From Burkholderia savannae (lineage in GTDB: Bacteria > Pseudomonadota > Gammaproteobacteria > Burkholderiales > Burkholderiaceae), in contig NZ_CP013418.1 of assembly GCF_001524445.2 (NCBI RefSeq), positions 2,542,001-2,606,000 on the forward strand: a stretch of DNA of 64,000 nucleotides, read 5' to 3'. How positions within the stretch are numbered: the stretch's first letter is position 1; each line of letters opens with the position of its first letter. The notes below the pieces were generated by a model that was given only the letters and a program-made list of their open reading frames with translations, was not told where the DNA came from and did not search any database. Positions 44,800-54,574 of the stretch are shown piece by piece. A program made the position numbers and the translations under genes.

Positions 44800-45812
44800 T
44801 TTTGGAGTCCCAAGAAAATGATGAAGAACGGATGCGCAGCCTGGGTCCGACGGGGTAGGGACGCGCGGCGCGCAGCCGATGCACGGCGATGCGGCGAAGC
44901 TGACGTTCACGGCGACATGATTCCCTCCCTTCGATGGATGGCTGAGGCGGCGCGGCGTGGTCGAGCTCGACGTTCGCGGCGGCGTCGGGCGCACCCGCAT
45001 GCCGACGCGAACGCGCGCCCGATTCGGCGGGCCGTTCGTCAAATGCTTAGGAATCCCATTCATATGGCGCGCGAAAGCACTGCTTGCGCCGCGCCGCAAT
45101 TCGTTGCGCGATCCGCGTGCGGCGCGGCGGATCGGCGTCGATCCGTCACGCGGCGGCTGTACCGCGTCTTTCAGCAAATTCGGACAACACGAGCCCGTCG
45201 CGCAGCCGCGACGAAGCGGCGCGCGAGACGGAACACCTACTCAGTAGACCGGCCGGAACCGGGCGAGCCGGTCGGGGCCGTCAAATCAGTCATGCTGCCT
45301 GCGCGTCGGCGGTGCGCGGCGCCCTCTCGCCGCGCGCATCGTTCGTCGTTTGCCGCCTTCGTTGGCCGCGCCGGCCAAACGCTCGCCCACCGAGATTCCG
45401 GCATTCGCTTTGCGCCGCTCGGGAATCCAATCTCGAAAATCCGTATTAATCGAGTGATTTTCGATATTTCCGATTCGCGATGAATGGCGAAGGATTGCCG
45501 GTTAATCTGGAATTAATCGATTGTCCGGAAGCGTGCCGCGGTTTCTTCGTGGATTGAAAGCCGCCCCTCGTAAATAACGTAATTAAATTGGAAGAATTCG
45601 GTCAGGCAGATGTTTGGTTAATGCTTGCGCCGCGTATCGATGCGGCATTTGTTTGCGAAAAGATAGCAAGGAAAAAATTGAAGCGTCAAACTTTTTTTGA
45701 TTCGATCTAAAAAATTTAGAAGCGTAATTCGTTTGAACCAAATTCGATAAAGGCAGAATGTAAGCTGGGATGTGAAAAGCGTTTGATGCGCCGCAGTAAT
45801 GGCGAATAAGTA
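44800..45812. other. 1-kb gene-free interval with AT-rich block
   Basis: Open frames here look like shadows. The part 45440-45810 is clearly less GC-rich than the surroundings and holds the 14-base match to the region upstream of mprA. It is probably regulatory or a decayed remnant; no gene is seen. Confidence 0.45.
45688..45713 (+). repeat. AT-rich element shared with 12168-12193
   Basis: AAACTTTTTTTGAT is identical at 45688-45701 and 12168-12181, and both are followed five bases later by CTAAAAA, giving 21 of 26 matching positions without gaps. Confidence 0.6.
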
Positions 45813-46262
45813 TTACGAATGCGCGGGCGGCGATTTGCGGGATATGAATTGCTCGACGAGCCGCAGCGCGCCGCGGCACGCGTCGAGATCGAACGTGTGG
45901 ATCGTGTTCGACGTGGCGTCGAGCCCCAGTTGCGTCGCGAGCCAGCGTATGCCTTTCGCGCGCGCTTCGAACGCGTTGCAGCCGTCGCGCCGCATCTTCG
46001 CGGCGACGAGCGGCTCGAGCGCCGCATGCAGCTCGGACTTCGCGTGCCTGAGCTCGGCGTTCGCGAGCCGGCCGAGCGGCACGTGGCGCCGGCTGCGCGG
46101 AAAGACGCCGATCCATGCGTCGCACGGCGGGCAGATCCACAGCTCGCCGTGATCTTCGCGGTATGGATACGCTTCTTCGCCGTAGCGCGCGAGCGTCGCT
46201 TTCGCGCCGCAGTAGTCGCAGACGGGTTGAGGCAGGGCGGGAACGGGGCGGCCGACTCGCAT
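45813..46262 (-). CDS. zinc-finger DUF3268 protein
   Basis: A 149-residue cytosolic protein. Two CxxC pairs, C15-x2-C18 (VCDYCGAKA) and C44-x2-C47 (WICPPCDAW), 25 residues apart, form a zinc ribbon typical of DUF3268 (zinc-finger-containing domain). The HVPLGRLANAELRHAK helix and the C-terminal GIRWLATQLGL segment are also characteristic. No function is established for the family, though some members sit in mobile or phage regions. Here it is alone, next to an AT-rich interval. Confidence 0.75.
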   Translation of the reverse strand: MRVGRPVPALPQPVCDYCGAKATLARYGEEAYPYREDHGELWICPPCDAWIGVFPRSRRHVPLGRLANAELRHAKSELHAALEPLVAAKMRRDGCNAFEARAKGIRWLATQLGLDATSNTIHTFDLDACRGALRLVEQFISRKSPPAHS

Positions 46263-46396
46263 GATTCAAGACAATAGGTTCGTGTGTGGACAAAGCGATA
46301 GCGTATACGAATGACCGGGCCGCGCGGCCTCGGTTCCTTTCGGGCGCTTTCGCGAGCCGGAAAGCGGCGCGGCGGCGGGTGTGCGGAAGCCGCGCT

Positions 46397-46448
46397 GAAA
46401 CGGGCTAAATCGGGCTAAATTGGACCCAAACGGGCCAAAACGGGCCCG
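46397..46448. repeat. short imperfect repeats after the diguanylate cyclase gene
   Basis: CGGGCTAAAT occurs twice in a row, followed by related ACGGGCCAAA copies. Downstream of the cyclase gene; function unknown. Confidence 0.6.
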
Positions 46449-46466
46449 ACGCGCGAGCCGCGTGCG

Positions 46467-47990
46467 CTATGCGTGCTGCGCGTCGCAGACGCGGTTGCGG
46501 CCCGACGATTTCGCCCGGTACAGCGCGGCGTCGGCCATCCTGACGAGCGTCGTGTCGGAATGCGCGACGTTCTCGCGCGACGTGACGAGCCCGATGCTGA
46601 CGGTCACGCGCTCGTACGGGCTTCTTGCGTGCTCGATGTCGAGATCGTAGATCGCGCGGCGGATATGCTCGGCGATCGCGGACGCGCTCTTCGCATCGGT
46701 GTCCGGCAGCGTGATCACGAACTCCTCGCCGCCGTAGCGGGCGACGTCGTCGGCCGCGCGGCGCACGTTCAGCGCGAGGCAGCGGCCGACTTCGCGCAGC
46801 ACGTCGTCGCCCGCCTGGTGGCCGTAGCAGTCGTTGTAATCCTTGAACTGGTCGATGTCGACGAACAGCAGCGACAGCGGCCGGCCGGTGCGCAGCGCGC
46901 GCGCCCATTCGCTGCGCAGGTTTTCGTCGAACGCGCGGCGATTGCCGAGGCCCGTCAGCGCGTCCGTGCGCGCCAGCCGCTGCAGGCGCAGCTCGGCGTG
47001 CCGCCGCCAGCGCAGCTCGTGCGACAGCAGCGCGGTGCCCGTCAGGATCACGACGCCGAACACGAGCATCAACAAGCCGAGCCGCAGCGCGCGGATGCGC
47101 CATTGGAGAAAGACGTTGTGTTCGGCGGGCGATACGGCGACGACGATCGGCAGCCCCGGCAGCCGCTTGTACACGTAGAGCCGCCGCACGCCGTCGATCG
47201 ACGCGACGGCGGTGAACACGCCTTCGTCGCGCGCCTTCGCTTGCGTGAAGAGCTCCGATCCGGCGATGCTGCGCCCGACCATCTTCGGGTCGAACGGCAG
47301 GCGCGTGATCATCAGCCCGTTGGTCTCGAAGATCGACGCGGTGCCGCCCGGCCCGACCGACAGGCCGTCGAGCAGCGCGCGGAAATAGTCGATGCTGAGC
47401 GTGCCCGCGACGATGCCGCCGAACGAGCCGTCGGCGCGCGTGATGCGCCGGCTCAGCGCGATCGTCAGCGCGCCGTGCCGCAGGCGCGCGGCGTACGGCT
47501 CGCTGATGTAGAGGCCGCCCTGAGGATGGTCGCGCTGATAGGCGAAATAGTCGCGATACGCGAAATTCGCGACGGGCGGCGGATGCGGGAAATGCGAATC
47601 GAGCACGATGTCGCCGTGCTCGTTCATCACGTAGATCGTGCCGAGATACTTGCCGGTGGCCGCGCGATCGAACAGCACCTTGCTGCGTATCGCGGGGTCG
47701 AGCGCCATGATGTGCGGATCGTTGACGCCGTCGACGACCGCCTGCAGCGACAGATCGTAGAGCTCGATGTTGCGCGCGACGTCGCGTTCGAGCAGCAGCA
47801 CGAGGTTGTGCGCGTTTTCGGTCGCGTGCAGGTACGCGTCCTTGCGTGATTCGTACAGCACACGCGCGCCGAACAGCCAGATCAGCGCGAGCAGCAGCGC
47901 GCCGCAAACGATGATGCCCGCCGGCGACATCAGGCTCTGCATCCAGGACTGCAGGTAACGAGTCGCGAAGAAGGTCGAGCGCTTGCGCAT
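46467..47990 (-). CDS. membrane diguanylate cyclase with dCACHE sensor
   Basis: A 507-residue protein; start at 47990 (MRKRSTFFATRY). Transmembrane helices at about 24-43 and 301-323 flank a periplasmic double-CACHE domain (about 50-290). The GGDEF domain (about 340-500) has the active motif G420-G-E-E-F and the product-inhibition I-site R411-x-x-D414 five residues before it, so it should make cyclic di-GMP from GTP under feedback control. The ligand of the sensor is unknown; dCACHE domains often bind amino acids or other small molecules. It is a single-gene unit. Confidence 0.92.
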   Translation of the reverse strand: MRKRSTFFATRYLQSWMQSLMSPAGIIVCGALLLALIWLFGARVLYESRKDAYLHATENAHNLVLLLERDVARNIELYDLSLQAVVDGVNDPHIMALDPAIRSKVLFDRAATGKYLGTIYVMNEHGDIVLDSHFPHPPPVANFAYRDYFAYQRDHPQGGLYISEPYAARLRHGALTIALSRRITRADGSFGGIVAGTLSIDYFRALLDGLSVGPGGTASIFETNGLMITRLPFDPKMVGRSIAGSELFTQAKARDEGVFTAVASIDGVRRLYVYKRLPGLPIVVAVSPAEHNVFLQWRIRALRLGLLMLVFGVVILTGTALLSHELRWRRHAELRLQRLARTDALTGLGNRRAFDENLRSEWARALRTGRPLSLLFVDIDQFKDYNDCYGHQAGDDVLREVGRCLALNVRRAADDVARYGGEEFVITLPDTDAKSASAIAEHIRRAIYDLDIEHARSPYERVTVSIGLVTSRENVAHSDTTLVRMADAALYRAKSSGRNRVCDAQHA

Positions 47991-48581
47991 GACGTCGGAG
48001 GCCTGTCGGGCGGCCGATCGGCGGCATCGCGGTTCGCGGGGGCCGTGCGATCGGACCGTCGTTTCATCCGCCGCTTCGCGCGGGCTGCCGGCTCGCGCGA
48101 AGCAACGATTATTCGGGTTATCGTGCAATGCCGCATTTTCTTGATCATTCGAGCGTCGCACAAGGCCGTTTCCACGCGGCTGCCGCGGCGGCGCGCGATT
48201 CGGCGGCCGTTCGCCGGCCGGCACGGACGAGGGCGTCGCGCGCGTTCTTTCGTCCGTGGATACGATCGTAGATTTTCCTTCCGATTATCGCGATCGTCGA
48301 GCACGGATTCGTGCGGCGATCATTTTTCGTCGTTGCAAGCCTGATCCCGAGCTTGCGCCCCGATTGCGCATGCGGCTGATTGCCGCATGCATGCGCGGCG
48401 ATCGGATCGTCGCGTGTGTGCGCAACGGCGGCCCGGCGCTCCGGACGCAGCGAGGCGACGGGCCGATGTAATGTAATCGATGACGGGCTGGAAGGTGTGC
48501 GTAATAAAGCGCGTGGCGATGGCGCCGCGCCGAGTTCGTTGCGCGTGCAACGAACGGCATGCATTCGTCATGCCGCCGATT
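47991..48581. other. gene-free stretch upstream of the cyclase gene
   Basis: No gene seen on either strand; the promoter of the diguanylate cyclase must be here. Confidence 0.5.
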
Positions 48582-48721
48582 GCCGACCGCCGACCGCCGA
48601 CCGCCGACCGCCGACCGCCGACCGCCGACCGCCGACCGCCGACCGCCGACCGCCGACCGCCGACCGCCGACCGCCGATCGCCGATCGCCGATCGCCGATC
48701 GCTCATCGCTCATCGCTCATC
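48582..48721. repeat. heptamer tandem array, GCCGACC drifting to GCTCATC
   Basis: Twenty consecutive heptamers: about 13 GCCGACC, four GCCGATC and three GCTCATC. The stepwise change along one register shows expansion after point mutation. Confidence 0.92.
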
Positions 48722-48738
48722 GCGATTCGTCGCGGCAT

Positions 48739-48768
48739 AAAAAAAGCGCCGCCCAAAAAAGGCGGCGC
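48739..48768 (-). terminator. rho-independent terminator of the hydrolase-monooxygenase-SDR operon
   Basis: An 8-bp stem, GCGCCGCC / GGCGGCGC (48746-48768), is followed on the minus strand by seven T (48745-48739). It lies 71 bases beyond the stop at 48840. Confidence 0.85.
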
Positions 48769-48839
48769 ATCTCACGCGAATCGAACGGTTTCACAGCGCG
48801 CGTACGCGCCGCGAAAGCCGCCCGACGCGAACCGTCGGC

Positions 48840-49814
48840 TCAGCTCTCGACGCTTTCAGTCAGGCGTTCGGGCTCGGCGGGCACCGGCGCGTCGGCAACT
48901 TCGAGCAGCCAGTCGGTCGTTTGCGCGGGCTGCGTGACGGGCAGCATGTGGCCGCCGTCGACGACCTTCAGGTTGATCGCGTCGAGCCGCTTCTTGAGCG
49001 CCTCGCCGTGGCGCTGCCAGTTGAGGATCTGGTCGCCGCGGCCGTACAGCACGTCGACGGGCACGGCGAGCGACGCATAGCGGCTTTCCATGTCGGGCAG
49101 ATCCTCCGGCGCGGCGACGAGATCCGACGACGCCGAATAGAACGCGTGCGGCCGCAGCCCCATCAGGCCGCCGCCCTTCACGCCGAAATCGTGCGGCACG
49201 GTTTCCGGCGCGAAGATCAACTCGATCGCTTTGCGGCTTTGCAGAATCGACACCGGAATGCCGAGCGTGAACGACGCGAAGCGGCGCACGAGCGACGAGC
49301 GCAGAGCGAGCCCGCGGAACGGGCCGGGCGGCTCGGTTTCGGTGTGCGTGAGCGGCGCGATCAGCGCGATCCGGCTCACGCACTGCGGATGGTTGAGCGC
49401 GAGCGCGAGCGAGATCGCGCCGCCGAGCGAGTGGCCGACGACGACCGGCTTGTCGAGGCCGAGCGTCGCGATGAACATCGCGATCGTGCGAGCCTGTGCG
49501 TAGACGTTGGCGGTCGAACGCGGGCCGCGCGTCGAGCGGCCGGAGCCCGGGCGATCGACGAGGATCACGCGGTGCGACTTCGCGAGCCGTTGCAGATCGA
49601 GATACGCGAAGTTGCGCAACTGGCCGCAGAGGCCGTGCACGAACACGATCGGCGGGCCTTCGCCGTATTCGACGTAGTGCAGGCGGTCCGCGCCGACGTC
49701 GACGAACTTGCCCTCGGGCGGGAACATCTTCTTGATGCGGTGCGCGGTGAACAGCGTGAACGCAAACAGCGCGACGAACGCATAAGCGAGAAAGTGCAAC
49801 AGCTTGATTATCAT
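48840..49814 (-). CDS. alpha/beta hydrolase with N-terminal membrane anchor
   Basis: A 324-residue enzyme. I start at the ATG at 49814 because AAGGAAGGTGAT lies at ideal distance; a GTG at 49823 is inside that site. A hydrophobic segment (about 4-24) anchors the protein. The catalytic domain shows VFVHGLCG (oxyanion), DRPGSGRS, nucleophile Ser129 in VGHSLGG, the acid Asp in YGRGDQ and His in VDGGHMLP. It is the last gene of an operon with a Baeyer-Villiger-type monooxygenase and an SDR; an esterase is the expected next step, cleaving the ester or lactone made by the monooxygenase. Substrate unknown. Confidence 0.85.
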   Translation of the reverse strand: MIIKLLHFLAYAFVALFAFTLFTAHRIKKMFPPEGKFVDVGADRLHYVEYGEGPPIVFVHGLCGQLRNFAYLDLQRLAKSHRVILVDRPGSGRSTRGPRSTANVYAQARTIAMFIATLGLDKPVVVGHSLGGAISLALALNHPQCVSRIALIAPLTHTETEPPGPFRGLALRSSLVRRFASFTLGIPVSILQSRKAIELIFAPETVPHDFGVKGGGLMGLRPHAFYSASSDLVAAPEDLPDMESRYASLAVPVDVLYGRGDQILNWQRHGEALKKRLDAINLKVVDGGHMLPVTQPAQTTDWLLEVADAPVPAEPERLTESVES

Positions 49815-49819
49815 CGGGA

Positions 49820-51415
49820 TCACCTTCCTTCGTAGGCGGGCTGACGGGTGTCGTCACGTTCGGCGAGCGCCGGGCGGCGGCGCTCGAACTGCATCGCGCC
49901 GTCGGCGAGCGAGCCGAACCTGAATGTGGCGAAATCGCGCGCGTAGTTCTGGTAGGACTTCCACGGCTTTTTCGTGCCCTGCTTCGGCAGCACGCCGGCG
50001 GCGCGCTGGATATAGCCCGACGTCAGGTCGACGACGGGATCGAGCTCCATGCTGCCGGGTGCGAGCCGCGGCACGCAGACGTCGTAGCCATGCGTGCGCA
50101 TGTGCTCGAGCAGCCGGCACACGTATTGCGCGATCAGCTCGGCCTTCAGCGTCCATGACGCGTTCGTGTAGCCGAACGACGATGCGAGATTCGGCACGCC
50201 GCTGTACATCATGCCCTTGTACGACACGGTCTGCGACAGGTCGACGGGGCGTGCGTCGACGGTCACGGCCGCGCCGCCCAGCATCTTCAGCTTCAGGCCC
50301 GTGGCGGTGACGATCACGTCCGCGTCGAGGCGCTGGCCGCTCTTCAGGCGCAGGCCGGTCGGCGTGAAGCGTTCGATCTCGTCGGTGACGATCGACGCGT
50401 TGCCCGCGCGGATCGCCTTGAACAGATCGCCGTTCGGCACGAGGCAGACGCGCTGGTCCCACGGCTTGTAGCGCGGCGTCAGATGCTTGTTGACGTCGAA
50501 CTGCGGGCCGAGCTGCTTGCCCGCCGCGCGGATGATGAACTTCTTCGTCGCGTCCGGGCGGCGGCGCGCGAGGTTGTAGAAGTACATCGTCAGCAGCACG
50601 TTCTTCAGCCGCACGAGCCGGTGCGCGAGCCCCGACGGCAGCCAGCGGCGCAGCGCGTTCGCGATCGCGTCGCGCGCGGGCAGCGACACGATGTAGGTCG
50701 GCGAGCGCTGCAGCATCGTCACGTGGCGCGCGTCGCCCGCCATCGACGGCACGAGCGTCACCGCGGTCGCGCCGCTGCCGATCACGACGACGCGCTTGCC
50801 CTTGTAGTCGAGATCGCTCGGCCAATGCTGCGGATGAACGATGCGGCCCTGGTACGCGTCCATGTCCGGCCAGCTCGGCGCGTGGCCTTCGTCGTAGTCG
50901 TAGTAGCCGCTGCACATGTAGAGGAAGCGGCACGTGTAGACGGCTTCTTCCTGATGCGAGTCGCCCGCGCGCTGCACGCGCACGGTCCAGCGCGCGCTCG
51001 TCGAATCCCAGCTCGCTGCGATCACCTTGTGATTGAAGCGGATCGTCTTGTCGATGCCGTACGCGCGCGCGGTGTCCTCGATGTAGTCGAGGATCGTCTG
51101 GCCGTCCGAGATCGCCTTGTCGCTGTGCCACGGCCGGAAGCTGAAGCCGAGCGTGAACATGTCGGAATCCGAACGAACGCCCGGATAGCGGAACAGATCC
51201 CATGTGCCGCCCATCGTCGCGCGGCTTTCGAGGATCGCGTATTTCGCGTCCGGGCAGCGCTCGCGCAGGTAGTACGCGGCGCCGATGCCGGACAGCCCGG
51301 CGCCGACGATCAGCACGTCGAAGTCGGTCGCGGCGCGGGTGTCGCCGCCCGTCGCCGCCTGCGGCGCGCGATCGTTCAGCGCGCGGGCGGCGTTCCAGTC
51401 TGTCGTCGAACTCAT
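49820..51415 (-). CDS. flavin-dependent (Baeyer-Villiger-type) monooxygenase
   Basis: A 531-residue FAD/NADPH enzyme. FAD-binding GAGLSG at 38-43, NADPH-binding GSGATA at 213-218, and between them YQGRIVHPQHWP (188-199), which fits the class B monooxygenase fingerprint FxGxxxHxxxWP with Tyr in place of Phe. Length fits type I Baeyer-Villiger enzymes such as EthA and MymA relatives. Such enzymes oxidise ketones to esters. The ATG at 51415 overlaps the TGA of the SDR gene (ATGA) and the hydrolase gene starts 5 nt after it. The operon (SDR, monooxygenase, hydrolase) suggests alcohol to ketone to ester to acid plus alcohol. The substrate is not known. Confidence 0.9.
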   Translation of the reverse strand: MSSTTDWNAARALNDRAPQAATGGDTRAATDFDVLIVGAGLSGIGAAYYLRERCPDAKYAILESRATMGGTWDLFRYPGVRSDSDMFTLGFSFRPWHSDKAISDGQTILDYIEDTARAYGIDKTIRFNHKVIAASWDSTSARWTVRVQRAGDSHQEEAVYTCRFLYMCSGYYDYDEGHAPSWPDMDAYQGRIVHPQHWPSDLDYKGKRVVVIGSGATAVTLVPSMAGDARHVTMLQRSPTYIVSLPARDAIANALRRWLPSGLAHRLVRLKNVLLTMYFYNLARRRPDATKKFIIRAAGKQLGPQFDVNKHLTPRYKPWDQRVCLVPNGDLFKAIRAGNASIVTDEIERFTPTGLRLKSGQRLDADVIVTATGLKLKMLGGAAVTVDARPVDLSQTVSYKGMMYSGVPNLASSFGYTNASWTLKAELIAQYVCRLLEHMRTHGYDVCVPRLAPGSMELDPVVDLTSGYIQRAAGVLPKQGTKKPWKSYQNYARDFATFRFGSLADGAMQFERRRPALAERDDTRQPAYEGR

Positions 51416-52320
51416 GCGGGGTCCTTGCTGATGGAGGAAGGGGGAGCGGTCCGCGCCGCGGCCTGCTGGCGCGCGAGGTTGCGCTCGCGCGACTTGCGCA
51501 CGAAGCGCAGCACGAAGACTTGGTATGCGGAGCCGAACAGGCGCGCGAGCTTGTCGATGCGGCGCGCGTCGGCGCCGACGAGCACGCGCCGCGCGTTGCG
51601 CTCGACGCCCGCGACGATCTGGCGCGCGGCCGATTCGGGCGTCGTCACGTTGATGAGCCGGTTCGCCGCGCGGCGATGCGTTTCGATGTCCTGACCGGTC
51701 AGCGTCGCGATGCTCGAATCGATCCGCGACGCGGTGGCGATGTTGGTCGCGACGCCGCCCGGATGCACGCAGGTCACGCCGACCGGCGCGCCTTCGAGCT
51801 CGAGCTCCATCCTGAGCGCCTCGGTGAAGCCGCGCACGGCGAACTTCGTCGCGTTGTACGCGCTTTGCGTCGGCATCGCGACGAGGCCGAACAGGCTCGA
51901 GGTGTTGATCACGTGGCCGTCGCCCGATTCGCGCAGATACGGCAGGAACGCCTGAGTGCCGTGCACGACGCCCCAGAAGTTGATCGCCATGATCCATTCG
52001 AAATCTTCGATCCGCGCGGTCTCGGCGGGCGCCGCGAGCGACACGCCCGCGTTGTTGAAGATCAGGTTGACCTTGCCGTGCACGTCGCGCGTCGCGCGCG
52101 CCCAGGCGAACACCGCGTCGCGCGACGCGACGTCGAGCCGCTGCGACGTGATCTTCACGCCGTGCGTCGCGCAGATCGCGACGGTCTGCGCGAGGCCGCT
52201 TTCGTTGACGTCGCTGAGCGCGAGGTGACAGCCGCGCCGCGCGAGCTCGACGGCGAGGCTGCGCCCCATGCCGGAGCCCGCGCCCGTGATCGCCGCCACC
52301 TTGCCGGAAAAATTCCTCAT
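51412..52320 (-). CDS. short-chain dehydrogenase/reductase
   Basis: A 302-residue classical SDR. TGAGSGMG at 12-19 binds NAD(P), NNAG at 89-92, Ser141/142, and catalytic Y155-x3-K159. A C-terminal extension of about 50 residues (LFGSAYQVFVLRFVRKSRER) is amphipathic and may contact the membrane. The ATG at 52320 follows AGGAGG by eight bases; a GTG at 52323 is the alternative. It is the first gene of the operon with the monooxygenase and the hydrolase, facing a TetR gene. Probably oxidises an alcohol to the ketone used by the monooxygenase. Confidence 0.9.
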   Translation of the reverse strand: MRNFSGKVAAITGAGSGMGRSLAVELARRGCHLALSDVNESGLAQTVAICATHGVKITSQRLDVASRDAVFAWARATRDVHGKVNLIFNNAGVSLAAPAETARIEDFEWIMAINFWGVVHGTQAFLPYLRESGDGHVINTSSLFGLVAMPTQSAYNATKFAVRGFTEALRMELELEGAPVGVTCVHPGGVATNIATASRIDSSIATLTGQDIETHRRAANRLINVTTPESAARQIVAGVERNARRVLVGADARRIDKLARLFGSAYQVFVLRFVRKSRERNLARQQAAARTAPPSSISKDPA

Positions 52321-52365
52321 CACACGGCCCTCCTAAGGGTGTCTCCGTGATATATGTCAATTTTG

Positions 52366-52391
52366 AATGTGGTGTGAGTCGTCACCACTTT
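52366..52391. promoter_or_regulatory. candidate TetR operator in the divergent promoter region
   Basis: AATGTGGTG (52366-52374), eight bases, CACCACTTT (52383-52391): nine-base arms with one mismatch, in the 88-bp gap between the SDR and TetR genes. Outer GTCAAT (52356) and ATTGAC (52401) boxes flank it. Confidence 0.6.
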
Positions 52392-52408
52392 AATTTTTAC
52401 ATTGACTG

Positions 52409-53077
52409 ATGTCAAATAGCGAAATGGAGAACTCTCTCGAACTGGACAAGAAGGGCCGCCCGTACGGCGGGGTCGCGCCCGAGGCCCGCGCCGCGGAGCG
52501 CCGCGACGCGCTGATCCGCGCGGGCACGCGCATCTTCGGCACCGTCGGTTTCCGCCGGGCCACCGTGCGCGCGATCTGCCAGGAAGCGAAGCTCAACGAT
52601 CGCTATTTCTACGCGGCGTTCGACAGCGCCGATGCATTGCTGCGTTGCACCTATCAGCATCACGCGGAGCAACTGCGCGTTTCGGTGAAGCACGCGATCG
52701 ACGCGCTCGGCGGCGAGCGCGACGGGCTCGAAGCGAGGGTCGACGCGGGTCTCGCCGCATTCTTCGCATTCCTGCGCGACACTTGCGCGGCGCGCGTGCT
52801 GCTGCTCGAAGTGATGGGCGTGAGCACGGAAACCGACGCGACCTATCAGCGGAACCTGCTCGAATTCGGCAAGATGATCATCTCGCTCGCCGGGCCGGTG
52901 AGCGAGGAGGCCGGCGAGCGCGCGGACCAGCGGATCATCGGGCTCGCGCTCGTCGGCGCGATGACGAACGTCGGCGCGGCGTGGCTGCTGACCGGTTATC
53001 GCGATCCCGAGGAGAAGATGGTGCGCAACTGCCGGAAGGTGCTGCTCGGCACGTTGCAGTTTCTCGCGAAGCGGTGA
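52409..53077 (+). CDS. TetR/AcrR-family transcriptional regulator
   Basis: A 222-residue regulator. The N-terminal helix-turn-helix (about 32-75) is seen in ALIRAGTRIFGTVGFRRATV followed by AICQEAKLNDRYFYAAF. The C-terminal ligand domain is helical. It is divergent from the SDR-monooxygenase-hydrolase operon with 88 bp between, the classical layout of a local repressor. No good ribosome site precedes the ATG at 52409; one at 52424 is also possible. The ligand is presumably the pathway substrate. Confidence 0.88.
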   Translation: MSNSEMENSLELDKKGRPYGGVAPEARAAERRDALIRAGTRIFGTVGFRRATVRAICQEAKLNDRYFYAAFDSADALLRCTYQHHAEQLRVSVKHAIDALGGERDGLEARVDAGLAAFFAFLRDTCAARVLLLEVMGVSTETDATYQRNLLEFGKMIISLAGPVSEEAGERADQRIIGLALVGAMTNVGAAWLLTGYRDPEEKMVRNCRKVLLGTLQFLAKR

Positions 53078-53443
53078 GCGGGCGGGGCGTCGCGTCGGCG
53101 GCGCGTCGGCGTTGGACGTCGCGCGTCGATCGCGCGGCGGATGCGCGTCGATCTTGCGTCGAGCGCGCCGATGCGTTTGCGTTCGGATCGGCGCGGATCG
53201 TCTCGTCGTGCGGATCGATCGGCTGCGTGTCGACGCACGCGTCGAACGAAGGTTCGTCGCCATTCCCGCCACGGCGACGCGCGGAGCCCCGCGCACGCGA
53301 TTCGGCCGGGCTGCGTCGTCGGTCTGCCCGCGCTCGCTTCGCATTTCACTCGCAGCCGGCTCGCCGGCGCCGGCTTCGCCGATGAGCGATGCGCCGGCGC
53401 GCCTGCGTGACGCGCCGTTCAGCGCATTCGCCCTGGCTCGCGC
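53078..53443. other. gene-free stretch between convergent TetR and LysR genes
   Basis: No gene. Short GCGTCGGCG-type direct repeats follow the TetR stop. Confidence 0.5.
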
Positions 53444-54343
53444 TCACGCCGCGAGCCGGGCCTTCAGCACGTCGATCAGCGCGCGCACCTTCGCGCACGG
53501 ATGGCTCGTCGACGGAAACACCGCATGGATGTCGCCGGGCGGGAACGACCAGGCGGGCAGCACGCGCACGAGCCGGCCGGCCGCGACGTCGTCGGCGCTC
53601 GAGAAGCTCGTCGCGACGCCGAAGCCGCCGCCCGCGAGCACGGCTGCGCGGCATGCCGTCGCCGTGTTCGACGCGAACGCGCGCTTGCACCGCACGCTCG
53701 CGCGCTCGCCGCGCGCGTTCGAAAGCTCGAGCGTCGTGCGCGGCACCGTCGACAGCATCACGTACGGCAGCGCGCCGAGCGCATCGGGCGCGGCCGGCGC
53801 GCCGTGGCGCGCGACGAACGCCGGACTCGCGACGAGCCAGCGTTCGAAGCCGCCGATCTTCACCGCGCGATAGTTCGAATCGGCGAGCCGGCCGAGGCGG
53901 ATCGCGACGTCCAGGTTGTCGCGCACGAGATCGACGACGCGGTCGTCGCACTGCAATTCGACGTCGAGCGCCGGATGCGCGTCGCGCAGCGCGACGAGCG
54001 CCGGCGCGACGACGAGCGCGCCGTAGTCGACGGGCGCGCTCACGCGCAGCGTGCCGCGCAGCGGCCCCGCGTCGCCCGCCGCCGCGGCGAGCGCCGCTTC
54101 CGTCTGGCGCAGGATGTCGCGGCACGCGTCGCAGAACGCGCGGCCCGCCTCCGTCACGTTGAGCCGCCGCGTGGTCCGCACGAGCAGGCTCGCGCCGACC
54201 TCGGCTTCGAGCCGCTGCATGTGCGCGCTCACCATCGTCTTCGCGAGGCCGAGCCGCTCGGCCGCCGCCGTGAGCGACCCCGCCTCCACCACGGCGACGA
54301 AGATCGCGAGCCGGTTCAGGTTCACGTCGCGGATGTCCGCCAT
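53444..54343 (-). CDS. LysR-family transcriptional regulator
   Basis: A 299-residue regulator. The winged HTH (about 5-65) is typical: LNRLAIFVAVVEAGSLTAAA then AKTMVSAHMQRLEAEVGASL. The effector domain (about 90-295) is of the periplasmic-binding-protein type. I start at the ATG at 54343 (MADIRDVNLN), closest to family starts and behind a GGA; an ATG at 54361 would add six residues. It is divergent from the glutathione-transferase gene, which it probably controls. Confidence 0.88.
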   Translation of the reverse strand: MADIRDVNLNRLAIFVAVVEAGSLTAAAERLGLAKTMVSAHMQRLEAEVGASLLVRTTRRLNVTEAGRAFCDACRDILRQTEAALAAAAGDAGPLRGTLRVSAPVDYGALVVAPALVALRDAHPALDVELQCDDRVVDLVRDNLDVAIRLGRLADSNYRAVKIGGFERWLVASPAFVARHGAPAAPDALGALPYVMLSTVPRTTLELSNARGERASVRCKRAFASNTATACRAAVLAGGGFGVATSFSSADDVAAGRLVRVLPAWSFPPGDIHAVFPSTSHPCAKVRALIDVLKARLAA

Positions 54344-54574
54344 CGTCAATTGTCCATTCATCAGGGATTGTGTTTCGGCAATTATCCATCTTATGTGAAC
54401 GGGATGCGCGCGCTACGCTGCGGGTGTCGGCGGGCGGATCGACGCAAAGCGCAGGTTGCCGAGGCGGTCCGCCGCCGCCGTTCGTCGTGCTCCGCCTTCG
54501 CCCTTCGCGTTTCGACCTTCGTATTTCGTATCTAGCCCTTTGTATCTAGTCCTTCGTTCGAGGAGTGCCGCCCC

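Noticed and set aside
44800..45480. Plus-strand frames of 120-230 codons upstream of the S53 gene
   Set aside because: Arg/Ala/Ser-rich, no motif, no ribosome site.
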